Shown here piece by piece: positions 16,297 to 25,069 of a DNA stretch of 64,000 bases. The DNA lies in assembly GCA_943787925.1 (NCBI GenBank), contig CALSOH010000001.1:1-64000 (forward strand). Reading direction: 5' to 3'. A program made the position numbers and the translations under genes. The stretch's first letter is position 1. Each line of letters starts with the position of its first letter. The notes below the pieces were generated by a model, which searched no databases, was not told the DNA's origin, and worked only from the letters and a program-made list of their open reading frames with translations. This stretch comes from TMED14 sp003507115 (GTDB taxonomy: Bacteria > Bacteroidota > Bacteroidia > Flavobacteriales > Schleiferiaceae).

Positions 16297-17472
16297 TCAA
16301 TAGAGGAATGTATCGAAGGGAAACCGCGCGGCATGCAACGTCGCAACGGCGCGGTAAATGGACTCTCGAAGGGAGTCAAAATTGTCCTTGTTGGTCGCGG
16401 AAATGAACACGCATTGTCCGCCTAGCTCTTTGATCCAGCGATTTTGGACATCCTCAATGCGCCCCATGTGCCCATCCTCATCCGGCTGGGCCTCCCAAGC
16501 GTCCACCTTATTGAACACCACGAGCATCGGTTTTTCATGGGCTTTGAGTTCGGTGAGAATTTGGTTCACCGAGGCCATGTGGTCCTCGTAGGAATCATGG
16601 GAAATGTCGACCACATGGAAGAGGATGTCCGATTCACGGACCTCATCCAAGGTGGATTTAAAGGATTCGACCAGTTGCGTGGGCAATTTGCGGATGAAGC
16701 CAACGGTGTCCGTGAGCAAAAAAGGCAGGTTGCCGATGACGATTTTTCGGACGGTCGTGTCCAGGGTGGCGAACAATTTATTTTCTGCGAGTACTTCCGT
16801 CTTTCCGAGGGCATTCATCAGGGTGGACTTCCCCACATTGGTATACCCGACGAGGGAGGCGCGGATGAGGGTGCCGCGGTTGCCCCGTTGGGTGGCCATT
16901 TGGCGGTCAATTTTCACCAACTTTTCACGCAAAAGCGCGATTTTTATTTTGATGATACGGCGGTCGGTTTCAATTTGGGTTTCCCCCGGGCCACGCATGC
17001 CGATGCCGCCTTTTTGGCGCTCAAGGTGGGTCCACATGCGGGTCAAGCGAGGCAGTAGGTATTCGTACTGGGCCAATTCGACTTGGGTGCGGGCGTAGGA
17101 GGTTTGGGCGCGTGCCGCAAAAATGTCGAGGATCAGGTTGGTCCGGTCCATGACCTTGATCTCCAGCAATCGCTCGATGTTCTTGAGTTGTGATGGGGAG
17201 AGCTCGTCGTCAAAAATGGCCAAGTCTATGCCATGCTCTTGGACGTATTCTTTGATCTCCTCCATTTTACCACTCCCTAGGAAGGTACTGGAATCAGGGC
17301 GATCGAGTTTCTGGGTAAAAACTTCGAGGGTTTCGGCCCCCGCGGTGTAGGCCAAAAAGCGAAGTTCTTCGAGGTACTCCTCGCTTTTCGCCTCATTTTG
17401 GTCGCGGGTCACTGCACCAATGAGGATGCAGCGCTCGGCCTGATTGGGCCTGCCGGAGTCGCGTTCTAACAT
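16297..17472 (-). CDS. hflX: GTPase HflX
   Basis: 391 aa. The N-terminal HflX domain (about 40-180) includes GSGKMEEIKEYV and the RxGGIGMRGPGETQIETDRR linker. The G domain follows with GYTNVGKST (about 209-217), DTVG and NKVD. HflX binds 50S subunits and splits stalled or hibernating 70S ribosomes. The start ATG at 17472 lies 9 bp after the stop of the upstream membrane-protein gene, with which it may be cotranscribed. Confidence 0.95.
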   Translation of the reverse strand: MLERDSGRPNQAERCILIGAVTRDQNEAKSEEYLEELRFLAYTAGAETLEVFTQKLDRPDSSTFLGSGKMEEIKEYVQEHGIDLAIFDDELSPSQLKNIERLLEIKVMDRTNLILDIFAARAQTSYARTQVELAQYEYLLPRLTRMWTHLERQKGGIGMRGPGETQIETDRRIIKIKIALLREKLVKIDRQMATQRGNRGTLIRASLVGYTNVGKSTLMNALGKTEVLAENKLFATLDTTVRKIVIGNLPFLLTDTVGFIRKLPTQLVESFKSTLDEVRESDILFHVVDISHDSYEDHMASVNQILTELKAHEKPMLVVFNKVDAWEAQPDEDGHMGRIEDVQNRWIKELGGQCVFISATNKDNFDSLRESIYRAVATLHAARFPFDTFLY

Positions 17473-17481
17473 GTAGGCACC

Positions 17482-17919
17482 TTAAAACAAGCGCTCCCAG
17501 GGGATGCGGGATAGGATGAGCAAGAGTCCCAGTCCAAAGAAAATGAGGACGGTCTTGTCTTTGGCTTCGTGGGTGCTGGCCTTCTTCAGTTTACTGTTGC
17601 CGATCGTCAATAGCACAATGCCCGCGATGTTGGCGGCGATGTGCTCGACGGCGAACCAACGAACGTCGGCATTCTTCATGACTTCGGCGGTATTGGTCGT
17701 CAACAGTTCAAACCAAGGGCCCACAAAGTAGAGACCCAAACCAAGCAGGAGCTGGGTGTGTCCACTGATGAGGGACAGTTTGGCCAATAAGGTCATTTTT
17801 GAATCGGTTCCTGAGGCCCCTGAAATGCGGCGGTAAATGGCCAAAAGAACCAAAGCAATGGTAGCCAGCAAAAAGAGGTAAGCAACCGTTCGGTGCGTGT
17901 GAAGTAGTCCTGTGTACAC
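17482..17919 (-). CDS. Four-helix integral membrane protein, cytochrome-b-like
   Basis: 145 aa starting with GTG (17919). Four hydrophobic helices are visible (about 12-28, 46-68, 88-108, 123-140). Histidines lie near helix ends (LLHTHRT at 7-9, SGHTQ, VEHIAA). This arrangement suits a small haem-binding or quinone-associated membrane protein and similar flavobacterial proteins are labelled cytochrome B, but I cannot assign an activity. A TACCTTTG box lies 23 nt upstream. hflX follows on the same strand. Confidence 0.65.
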   Translation of the reverse strand: MYTGLLHTHRTVAYLFLLATIALVLLAIYRRISGASGTDSKMTLLAKLSLISGHTQLLLGLGLYFVGPWFELLTTNTAEVMKNADVRWFAVEHIAANIAGIVLLTIGNSKLKKASTHEAKDKTVLIFFGLGLLLILSRIPWERLF

Positions 17920-17942
17920 GATTAAATGCGTTTAGTCTTTCC

Positions 17943-17950
17943 CAAAGGTA
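17943..17950 (-). promoter_or_regulatory. -7 box of the membrane protein/hflX unit
   Basis: TACCTTTG on the minus strand, 23 nt before the GTG at 17919. The divergent maeB has a one-mismatch box CACCTTTG at 17971-17978. Confidence 0.55.
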
Positions 17951-17999
17951 GTTCAATAAAAAATCGTCCCCACCTTTGCACTTGATAAAGCATCCCCAC

Positions 18000-20288
18000 A
18001 TGTCGAAGAAAAATGCCCCCATACGCAAGCGCGACATCCTCGAATACCACGAAGGAAGCCGTCCGGGAAAGATCGAGGTCATTCCGACTAAACCTTCCAA
18101 CTCACAACGCGACCTAAGCATCGCGTATTCCCCCGGCGTAGCCGAGCCCTGCTTGGAAATTGCTGCGAATCCCTCGGATGCCTACCGCTACACGGCCAAG
18201 GGCAATTTGGTGGCGGTCATTACGAATGGAACGGCGGTATTGGGGCTCGGAGACATTGGTCCGCTGGCCTCCAAACCCGTGATGGAGGGCAAGGCCGTTT
18301 TATTCAAAATTTTTGCAGACATCGACGTTTTTGACCTCGAATTGGATACCAAGGACCCCGAGAAGTTTATCGAAACAGTCAAAATTCTCGCCCCCACCTT
18401 CGGCGGCATCAACTTGGAAGACATCTCTGCGCCCGAGTGTTTTGAAATTGAAAAGCGCCTCCGAGAGGAGTTGGATATCCCCATTATGCATGACGATCAG
18501 CACGGTACCGCCATTATTACGGGTGCGGCCCTGTTGAACGCTTTGGAAATTGTCGGCAAGGATATCTCCAACGTGAAGGTGGTCTTCAATGGAGCAGGTG
18601 CCAGTGCGATTTCCTGCGCCACCTTGTACTTGTCTTTGGGCGTCAAGCCGGAAAATCTGCTCATGTGTGATTCCAAAGGGGTTATTCATTCCGAGCGTAC
18701 GGGACTGACGCATGAAAAGCTGGGCTTTGCCCGGGATACGCCCTTGCGTGAATTGTCCGAAGCCATCGCTGGTGCTGATGTCTTCGTTGGGTTGTCGAAA
18801 GGCAATATTCTGACCCCGGAAATGATCTTGACCATGGCCTCGAACCCCATCGTGTTTGCCTTAGCCAATCCAGACCCCGAGATTCAGTACGAGTTGGCCA
18901 AAGCCACACGGGATGATTTGATCATGGCCACGGGCCGCAGCGACAATCCGAACCAAGTCAATAATGTTCTAGGTTTCCCCTACATTTTCCGGGGTGCCCT
19001 GGATGTCCACGCGACGCAAATCAACGAACCCATGAAATTGGCGGCAGTTCGCGCTATTGCGGAGCTAGCCAAAGAGCCCGTGCCGGAGATTGTCAATTTG
19101 GCTTACGGTAGCCGCAATATGACATTTGGACCCGACTACATCATACCCAAACCCTTTGACCCCCGCTTGATTTATACGGTCTCATCGGCCGTAGCACGCG
19201 CCGCCATGGAGTCGGGGGTAGCCAAGACCTCCATCGCCAATTGGGATGCCTATGAAGAGGAATTGCGCAGTCGTTTGGGTCGTGATGATAAGTTCATCCG
19301 CTTGGTGATGGAAAAGGCGAAGAGGAACCCCAAAAAGGTAGTCTTCAACGAGGCGGATAATTATCGCGTACTGAAAGCCGCTCAAATTGTGATGGAAGAG
19401 GGCATTGCAGAACCCATTCTCTTGGGTGATGCGAGCCGAATTCAGGCCTTGAATGAGGAGTACTCCCTGGGGCTAGAAGATGTGCAAATCATTGATGTAA
19501 AGTCCTTCCACGTTCCACGCATTACCGAATATGCGGAGGAATACTACAAGGGGCGTCAGCGCAAAGGCGTGGGGTTGGATGAAGCTCGCCGGAACATGCG
19601 CAATCGCGACTACTATGGACCCATGATGGTTCGCATGGGGGATGCGGATGCCTACATCACCGGCTCCATGGTCAAGTATCCGCGCGCCGTCAAGCCCGTC
19701 CTAGAAATCCTGGGACCCAAGGATCACAGCCGCACCGTGGCGGGGGTCTATGTAATGTTGACCAAGCGCGGCCCCCGTTTCTTTGCGGATACCACCATGA
19801 ACCAAGACCCTTCCGCCGACCGGGTGGCTCAGATTGCCTGCGAGGCCGCCGCCATGGTACGCAAAATGAATATCGAACCCCGGGTGGCCCTATTGAGTTA
19901 CTCGAATTTTGGCTCTTCTGCGGAGGGGAAAACTCCCCGTAAGATGCGTGAAGCGCTCAACTTGATACGCGAGCGCGAGCCCGGCCTGATCGTTGACGGT
20001 GAGATGCAAGCCAACTTTGCAGTGGACAACACCCTGCTTCAGGAACAGTTCCCCTTCAGTGATTTGGTCGGGAAGGAGCCCAACATCTTTGTATTCCCCG
20101 GATTGAGCTCCGCCAACATTTCCTACAAACTCTTGCAATCTATGGGGAGCATGGAGGCGGTGGGTCCTTTGCTCATCGGTCTAAACTACCCCGCGCACGT
20201 TTTGCAGCTGGGCTCCAGTGTACGGGAAATTGTGAATGCTGCTGCTATGGCTGTGATTGACGCGCAGTCGCGGGAGGTAACTGACTAA
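18000..20288 (+). CDS. maeB: NADP-dependent malic enzyme with phosphotransacetylase-like domain
   Basis: 762 aa from the ATG at 18000; an in-frame ATG at 17976 overlaps the promoter-like box and is less likely. Residues about 20-420 form the malic enzyme part (SIAYSPGVAEPC, IMHDDQHGTAI, NAD(P)-site VVFNGAGASAISCA). Residues about 430-762 are phosphotransacetylase-like (KVVFNEADNYRVLKAA... GSMVKYPRAVKPVL). MaeB decarboxylates malate to pyruvate making NADPH; the C-terminal domain is usually regulatory, not catalytic. The 3' end overlaps the convergent MFS gene by 44 bp. Confidence 0.93.
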   Translation: MSKKNAPIRKRDILEYHEGSRPGKIEVIPTKPSNSQRDLSIAYSPGVAEPCLEIAANPSDAYRYTAKGNLVAVITNGTAVLGLGDIGPLASKPVMEGKAVLFKIFADIDVFDLELDTKDPEKFIETVKILAPTFGGINLEDISAPECFEIEKRLREELDIPIMHDDQHGTAIITGAALLNALEIVGKDISNVKVVFNGAGASAISCATLYLSLGVKPENLLMCDSKGVIHSERTGLTHEKLGFARDTPLRELSEAIAGADVFVGLSKGNILTPEMILTMASNPIVFALANPDPEIQYELAKATRDDLIMATGRSDNPNQVNNVLGFPYIFRGALDVHATQINEPMKLAAVRAIAELAKEPVPEIVNLAYGSRNMTFGPDYIIPKPFDPRLIYTVSSAVARAAMESGVAKTSIANWDAYEEELRSRLGRDDKFIRLVMEKAKRNPKKVVFNEADNYRVLKAAQIVMEEGIAEPILLGDASRIQALNEEYSLGLEDVQIIDVKSFHVPRITEYAEEYYKGRQRKGVGLDEARRNMRNRDYYGPMMVRMGDADAYITGSMVKYPRAVKPVLEILGPKDHSRTVAGVYVMLTKRGPRFFADTTMNQDPSADRVAQIACEAAAMVRKMNIEPRVALLSYSNFGSSAEGKTPRKMREALNLIREREPGLIVDGEMQANFAVDNTLLQEQFPFSDLVGKEPNIFVFPGLSSANISYKLLQSMGSMEAVGPLLIGLNYPAHVLQLGSSVREIVNAAAMAVIDAQSREVTD

Positions 20289-21462
20289 AGCCGATCGCTG
20301 CAACCAGGGCAATTCCTGTACAAAGCCACCAAAGGGAGGCATAGCCAGCTCCGGCAATCATCCGCGTTCCAATGATGGGAGCGAGGATATGTCCGAGGGC
20401 ATAGGTCGCTGCATATATACCCAAGTATCGGCCACGGGATGCTTCGCCGGCTCGAAGGGTGATCCATGAAATCATAAAGGGCATAGCGAGAATTTCGGCA
20501 ATACTCAAGATCCCCATAGAAACGAACAAGTTGGGCACGCCATCTAATAGGTTGAGACTCGCGAAGGAAATGGCCAGAACGATGCAACCCAAGGCGATAG
20601 CAAAACGCGGTTTGATCCGGTTCTGCGCCCAGTTGACAAAGACCATTTCACAACCCACAACGAGAACTCCATTCGCCCCGAGCAATAGGCCAATCATTTC
20701 TTCCGATAAGTGATACTCGCCGCGGTAATACAAAGGCAAGGAGGCGACTAATTGAAAGAAGACGATGGCAAAAAGGAGGACGAGGGCTGAAAATGCGAGG
20801 GCGCTCCGATCTCGAAAGGGCGATTTTCCTTTGGGTTTGGTCTCGCGGGCCTGACGAGGCTGACGTTTGCGGAAGTAGGCGGTAAAGAGAATGCCCGCCC
20901 CAAAGCAGGTCAAAGCATCGGCCCAAAACAGTCCTTGGTAGTTCATCGCGGCGATGAGCCCTGCGGCCGCGGGCCCGAGGGAAAAGCCCAAATTGATCGC
21001 CATGCGGTTCAGGCTAAAGGCCTTGGTGACATTTTCGGGTTTGGCATATTCAAATACCGCCGCGGAGTTAGCCGGTCGAACCATGTCGGCCACGGCCGTG
21101 AGCGAGAAAATACCCAAGCATAACAGCCAAAAAGAAGAAACAAAGGAGAGTCCTAAGAATAAAATACTCCCGCCAAACAGCGCAAAACTTTGGACTTTGT
21201 AGCTCCCTATGCGGTCCGTCCAATACCCGCCATTGAAGGCCCCCAGCATGGAGCCCGCCCCAAAGCAGGCCATGACATACCCCGTATCCTCCAGGCTAAA
21301 ACCTAAGCCTTCCGTCAAATAGAGACTTAAAAAAGGCAGAACCATGGTCCCTGCTCTATTCACGAACATCACGGTCGCAAGGACCCAAGCTTCTGGTGAC
21401 AGTCCGCTGAAGGCCGCTTTATAGCTTTGAAGGGCTCTATGAATCGGGTTTTGAATGGGCAT
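20245..21462 (-). CDS. MFS transporter
   Basis: 405 aa with about 12 hydrophobic helices. The cytoplasmic loop 2-3 has GGYWTDRIGSYKV, the DxxG/R motif of the major facilitator superfamily, and a basic central loop (RKRQPRQARETKPKGK) divides two six-helix halves. It is a single-polypeptide secondary transporter, perhaps an exporter; the substrate is not predictable. The gene overlaps the 3' end of maeB and its promoter box lies 7 nt before the ATG. Confidence 0.85.
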   Translation of the reverse strand: MPIQNPIHRALQSYKAAFSGLSPEAWVLATVMFVNRAGTMVLPFLSLYLTEGLGFSLEDTGYVMACFGAGSMLGAFNGGYWTDRIGSYKVQSFALFGGSILFLGLSFVSSFWLLCLGIFSLTAVADMVRPANSAAVFEYAKPENVTKAFSLNRMAINLGFSLGPAAAGLIAAMNYQGLFWADALTCFGAGILFTAYFRKRQPRQARETKPKGKSPFRDRSALAFSALVLLFAIVFFQLVASLPLYYRGEYHLSEEMIGLLLGANGVLVVGCEMVFVNWAQNRIKPRFAIALGCIVLAISFASLNLLDGVPNLFVSMGILSIAEILAMPFMISWITLRAGEASRGRYLGIYAATYALGHILAPIIGTRMIAGAGYASLWWLCTGIALVAAIGFSQLPPATARQSQP

Positions 21463-21469
21463 GCGGAGG

Positions 21470-21477
21470 CAAAGGTA
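21470..21477 (-). promoter_or_regulatory. -7 box of the MFS gene
   Basis: TACCTTTG on the minus strand with 7 nt between it and the ATG at 21462; suggests a near-leaderless transcript. Confidence 0.6.
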
Positions 21478-21516
21478 CCGCCCAAAAGCCCCTGGTCTTT
21501 TGCTATCTTCACCCGA

Positions 21517-22071
21517 ATGAAGCGCATCCTTTCGATTTTGCTATTGTGCACTGCCGCAGTTGGGTGGGCGCAGAATGACCCGCACCTCCTCCATGGCTTT
21601 GGGTATGATTATTCCATTGGTGTTCCGAGGAATAACGCGGGACAGTTGTTCATAGGAAATGGCATCTCCTATGTGCCCCGATATGTCAAGCCCTTCAATA
21701 ATGATATGAGCGTGGGGGTGAGTCTGCCTGTAGGTGCGGCCTTTGTCCAGTCCATGGTGACCGGGGCGGGTGCTTTTGGTGCCAATTATGCTGTGTGTGT
21801 TGACTTCGCCGCGGGCATGGGATCTACCCAGTCCTCTGCTAAAATGCTCGGGGTTTTCTTTGGCCTTGGTTTGGGTAGTTACGATGTATACTACTTCGAT
21901 ATTTTTGGAACGACCCGGGACGCGCATTATGGCCCCTATGTTCAGGCGGGTTTTCGATTGCCGTATTATGGTCAGGATGTGACCGTCGTCTTATCCAATT
22001 GGCGAGGAATCAATGCCAATAACGGACGATCTCAGGTCTTTGCCCTCAAGCTGATCTATGAATTTTTCTGA
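21517..22071 (+). CDS. Secreted beta-rich protein, probable outer-membrane barrel
   Basis: 184 aa from the ATG at 21517, which begins the signal peptide MKRILSILLLCTAAVGWAQ. The upstream extension to 21427 overlaps the divergent MFS gene and lacks a signal. The mature part is rich in Gly, Tyr and Phe and in alternating strands (FGYDYSIGVPR, GVFFGLGLGSYDVYYF, YVQAGFRLPYYG) and ends LKLIYEFF with a terminal aromatic residue, as outer-membrane barrels do. No family recognised. Confidence 0.65.
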   Translation: MKRILSILLLCTAAVGWAQNDPHLLHGFGYDYSIGVPRNNAGQLFIGNGISYVPRYVKPFNNDMSVGVSLPVGAAFVQSMVTGAGAFGANYAVCVDFAAGMGSTQSSAKMLGVFFGLGLGSYDVYYFDIFGTTRDAHYGPYVQAGFRLPYYGQDVTVVLSNWRGINANNGRSQVFALKLIYEFF

Positions 22072-22074
22072 GGA

Positions 22075-22539
22075 TTAATTCCCGGATAAAAGTTTTTTGA
22101 CCGCCTCGGCGACCGCCTTTCCCTCTGCTTTTCCCGCCATGGCTTTGCTACAAATGCCCATGGCCTTTCCGAAGTCCCCGGGCCCAGAGGCACCGACTTG
22201 GGCGAGTAAAGGCTTGAGGGCCTCTTCCAAAGCTGCGCCTTCGATCATTTCGGGCAGATAACTTGCAATCACCGCGAGCTGTTCTTCCTCGATCGTCGCC
22301 AAATCAGACCGGTTTTGTTGATTGTAAATGTCCGCGGATTCTTGACGTTGTTTTTTCAATCGCTGCAGAACAGCTACTTCCTGCGCTTCCGTGAGCGATC
22401 CCCGGTTCCCTACATTGGACTTTTCCATGGTCAAGGCCGTTCGTATGGAGCGAATAGCTTCGAGGCGCACTGTGGCCTTGGCCCGCATCGCCTCCTTGAG
22501 GTCATGCGTTAATTGGGTTTCCAAAAGGTCAGTCGACAT
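22075..22539 (-). CDS. yqeY: GatB/YqeY domain protein
   Basis: 154 aa, the whole YqeY family length. Typical features are the helical N-terminus (LKEAMRAKATVRLEAIRSIRTAL), RLKKQRQESADIYNQQ and a C-terminal GatB-like tail with DFGKAMG and GKAVAEAVKKLL. The domain is the tRNA-binding tail of amidotransferase GatB, but the role of the free protein is unclear. It overlaps the ftsZ 3' end by 11 bp and closes the dcw cluster. It ends 3 bp from the convergent gene. Confidence 0.9.
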   Translation of the reverse strand: MSTDLLETQLTHDLKEAMRAKATVRLEAIRSIRTALTMEKSNVGNRGSLTEAQEVAVLQRLKKQRQESADIYNQQNRSDLATIEEEQLAVIASYLPEMIEGAALEEALKPLLAQVGASGPGDFGKAMGICSKAMAGKAEGKAVAEAVKKLLSGN

Positions 22540-25054
22540 TATCGTGGAGAAATGAATTATGTGCGCGGAATTCTATGTCTTTCTTGTCTCCACTAATGCC
22601 CGTCTGTCCGAGGCTTGATTCTTTCGAATAGGCTTTAGGCGCAACGTCCATGCCTTTGCGCTCGTAGCTGGGGGTGGAATCGAGTTCTTGCTCCGACACC
22701 ATAGCCTGTACCGTGTTCTGGAAACTATGGTTATAATTCTGAAGGTAGGCACGTCGCTCTGCGGAAAGCCGTTGAAGCTGTTCTCGGCTGATGGGATCGT
22801 TTTCGGGGTCGATGGAAATAGGCCCTTTTGGGGCTTGTTGGACCACCTTCAGTTCAAAGCCTGACTCATCAGGCGCCGTGAATGTGGGCGCAGCTTGGCG
22901 TTCCGCGGTCTCAGGGAGGGAGGTGGGAAGTGCCGCTTCTGGATCTAGCGTGGGTTGAACGCTAGATTGGACGTGCACTTCTTCCGTGACTTCCAAAACT
23001 TCCTCGTCTTCTGAAGCCCCTTTCGCCATGGGGGAATCAGAGGTAGCTATAACCGGATTATCGGAAACTTCCGGGGCCTCCTCGGGAGAGGCGGAAAGGG
23101 ACGCCTCTAAGGCGCGCAAATCCTCGAGGTTAAAGGTAGATACCTCTCGGCGGCTCGGGGGAATTTCTACTTCGGAAGTGGGGGCATCGAACGCGGAATC
23201 ATCGTCTTCTTCGGGATGCTCAGCGTCCCGCATCTCAGGTTCTACATGTGTGTCAGCCTCCAGAGGTGATATCTCTGAAGAAATCCCGTGCGATTCTCTT
23301 TCGGCGATGGCATCCTCCGCCTTGGGCGTGTCGCTCATTCCTACATCCACAGTTGGTGATAAATCGATGATTTCCGGGATAGAAGGAGTGGGGACTTCAG
23401 GGATGAATTCATCTTCTGGCGCATCCAAACTAAACGCGTCAAACCGGTCGTCCGAATCCCATTGGAAGGAAGGGCGGTCTTCGTCCTCCAATTCATAGAC
23501 GCTCCCTTCCTCTTGTTCGTCGGTGGGCTCCCCGGGAAGAGGGTTTTCAAAATCCCATTCTACCGTATGACTCATGTCAAAGGCTGGGGCCTCATAGGCG
23601 GGCGTTTCATCTTCAGGCTCCTCAGCCACAGGACCATCCCAGAGAGTCGTCTCTGTATCGTCCCGATTCGGCGGCACATCTGAATCCGCTTGAGCCATTG
23701 GGGCGTCTATTTCCAAGGACTCCTCCCAAGCCGGGGTTTCCGAATCGGCCGTGGAGAAAGACGGATCCTCTTCTCGGAATTCAGAGGACTCTTTGTCTTC
23801 GAGCTGGTGCACGACAGGTTCGGAATCTTCTGGTGCATGAGTCACCGCCTCTAAGGGCTGTTCTGCAATGGGAATGACCACGGGGTTATGTCGGCTGGCG
23901 GATTTGGGATCTTCCGGAAGGGGTTGATCTTCGATGGCATCGAAGAGGTCAATTTGGGCGTTCGGGGCAGAGGTCGCCTTCGATGTAGGAAGCTTAGGCA
24001 CTTCATTCAGGGGCTTCTCGCCATCCAAATCGTAGACAATCGTCTCAGGAACTGCGGGGGAAATCGTGCCGACGGGATTGCTGGCACTAAAGCCCGTCGC
24101 AATGACGGTCACTTGAACGGCGTCTCCCAAATGTTCATCTTCACCGATACCCATGATGATATCGACTTGACGTCCCGCTTGATCTTGGATGTAATCGTTG
24201 ATTTCTCCGATTTCGTCGAAGGTGATTTCATGTTGTCCGCTCCCAGAAACGATGAGTAAGAGTACGTGTCTCGCACCATGGATGTGGTTGTCGTTGAGCA
24301 GTGGAGAGTCCAGGGCGTCTTGAACGGCGGTCATGGCGCGATCTGGACCACTGGCCTTGGCCGAACCCATGATGGCCGTTCCTGAGTTGTGGAGCACCGT
24401 GCGGGCATCGCGCAAATCGATGTTTACACTGTAGTGATGCGTGATAACTTCCGCTATGCCCTTGGCTGCGGTGGCCAGCACTTCATCGGCTTTGTTGAAG
24501 CCCGCTTTGAAGCCCAGGTTTCCATAGACTTCGCGAAGCTTGTTGTTGTTGATCACGATGAGCGAATCAACATTCTCTTTGAGTTTTTCTACGCCAGCCT
24601 CCGCTTGGCGTTGACGCAAACCGCCCTCAAATGCGAAGGGTGCGGTAACGATGCCCACGGTCAAAATGCCGAGCTCGCGCGCGGCCTTGGCGATCACCGG
24701 AGCGGCCCCCGTTCCTGTACCGCCACCCATGCCCGCCGTGATGAAGACCATCTTGGTTTGGCTTTGGAGAGCGGCTTGGATCACTTCATAGCTCTCCAAG
24801 GCGGCTTTCTCCCCGATTTGAGGATTGGCGCCAGCCCCCAAACCTTCGGTCAAGTCAGCACCGAGCTGAATTTTGGTTTCCACGGGGCTGTGGGCCAGTG
24901 CCTGTGCATCTGTGTTGCAGACAATAAAGTCCACCCCGCGGATGCCCTGCAACTTCATGTAGTTGACGGCATTGGAACCACCCCCCCCGACACCGATCAC
25001 TTTGATGACGGAGGAACGGTGCTTGGGTAGGTCGAAATCGAGCGTATCAGACAT
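22529..25054 (-). CDS. ftsZ: Cell division protein FtsZ with very long acidic C-terminal region
   Basis: 841 aa; E. coli FtsZ is 383. Residues 1-330 are a normal tubulin-fold GTPase: GGGGSNAV near 23, the GTP-binding GGGTGTG at 110-116 and the T7 region NxD. After IATGFSASNP (about 325) comes a region of some 480 residues dominated by Asp, Glu, Pro and Ser with little predicted order. A short conserved-looking end follows (EQLQRLSAERRAYLQNYNH near 745, final NNSFLHDNVD-type tail SFLHDNVD). FtsZ forms the Z-ring; the linker normally connects the polymer to FtsA through the C-terminal peptide. The frame is continuous with no sign of fusion. Confidence 0.95.
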   Translation of the reverse strand: MSDTLDFDLPKHRSSVIKVIGVGGGGSNAVNYMKLQGIRGVDFIVCNTDAQALAHSPVETKIQLGADLTEGLGAGANPQIGEKAALESYEVIQAALQSQTKMVFITAGMGGGTGTGAAPVIAKAARELGILTVGIVTAPFAFEGGLRQRQAEAGVEKLKENVDSLIVINNNKLREVYGNLGFKAGFNKADEVLATAAKGIAEVITHHYSVNIDLRDARTVLHNSGTAIMGSAKASGPDRAMTAVQDALDSPLLNDNHIHGARHVLLLIVSGSGQHEITFDEIGEINDYIQDQAGRQVDIIMGIGEDEHLGDAVQVTVIATGFSASNPVGTISPAVPETIVYDLDGEKPLNEVPKLPTSKATSAPNAQIDLFDAIEDQPLPEDPKSASRHNPVVIPIAEQPLEAVTHAPEDSEPVVHQLEDKESSEFREEDPSFSTADSETPAWEESLEIDAPMAQADSDVPPNRDDTETTLWDGPVAEEPEDETPAYEAPAFDMSHTVEWDFENPLPGEPTDEQEEGSVYELEDEDRPSFQWDSDDRFDAFSLDAPEDEFIPEVPTPSIPEIIDLSPTVDVGMSDTPKAEDAIAERESHGISSEISPLEADTHVEPEMRDAEHPEEDDDSAFDAPTSEVEIPPSRREVSTFNLEDLRALEASLSASPEEAPEVSDNPVIATSDSPMAKGASEDEEVLEVTEEVHVQSSVQPTLDPEAALPTSLPETAERQAAPTFTAPDESGFELKVVQQAPKGPISIDPENDPISREQLQRLSAERRAYLQNYNHSFQNTVQAMVSEQELDSTPSYERKGMDVAPKAYSKESSLGQTGISGDKKDIEFRAHNSFLHDNVD

Positions 25055-25069
25055 AGTATAGGGTAGGGA

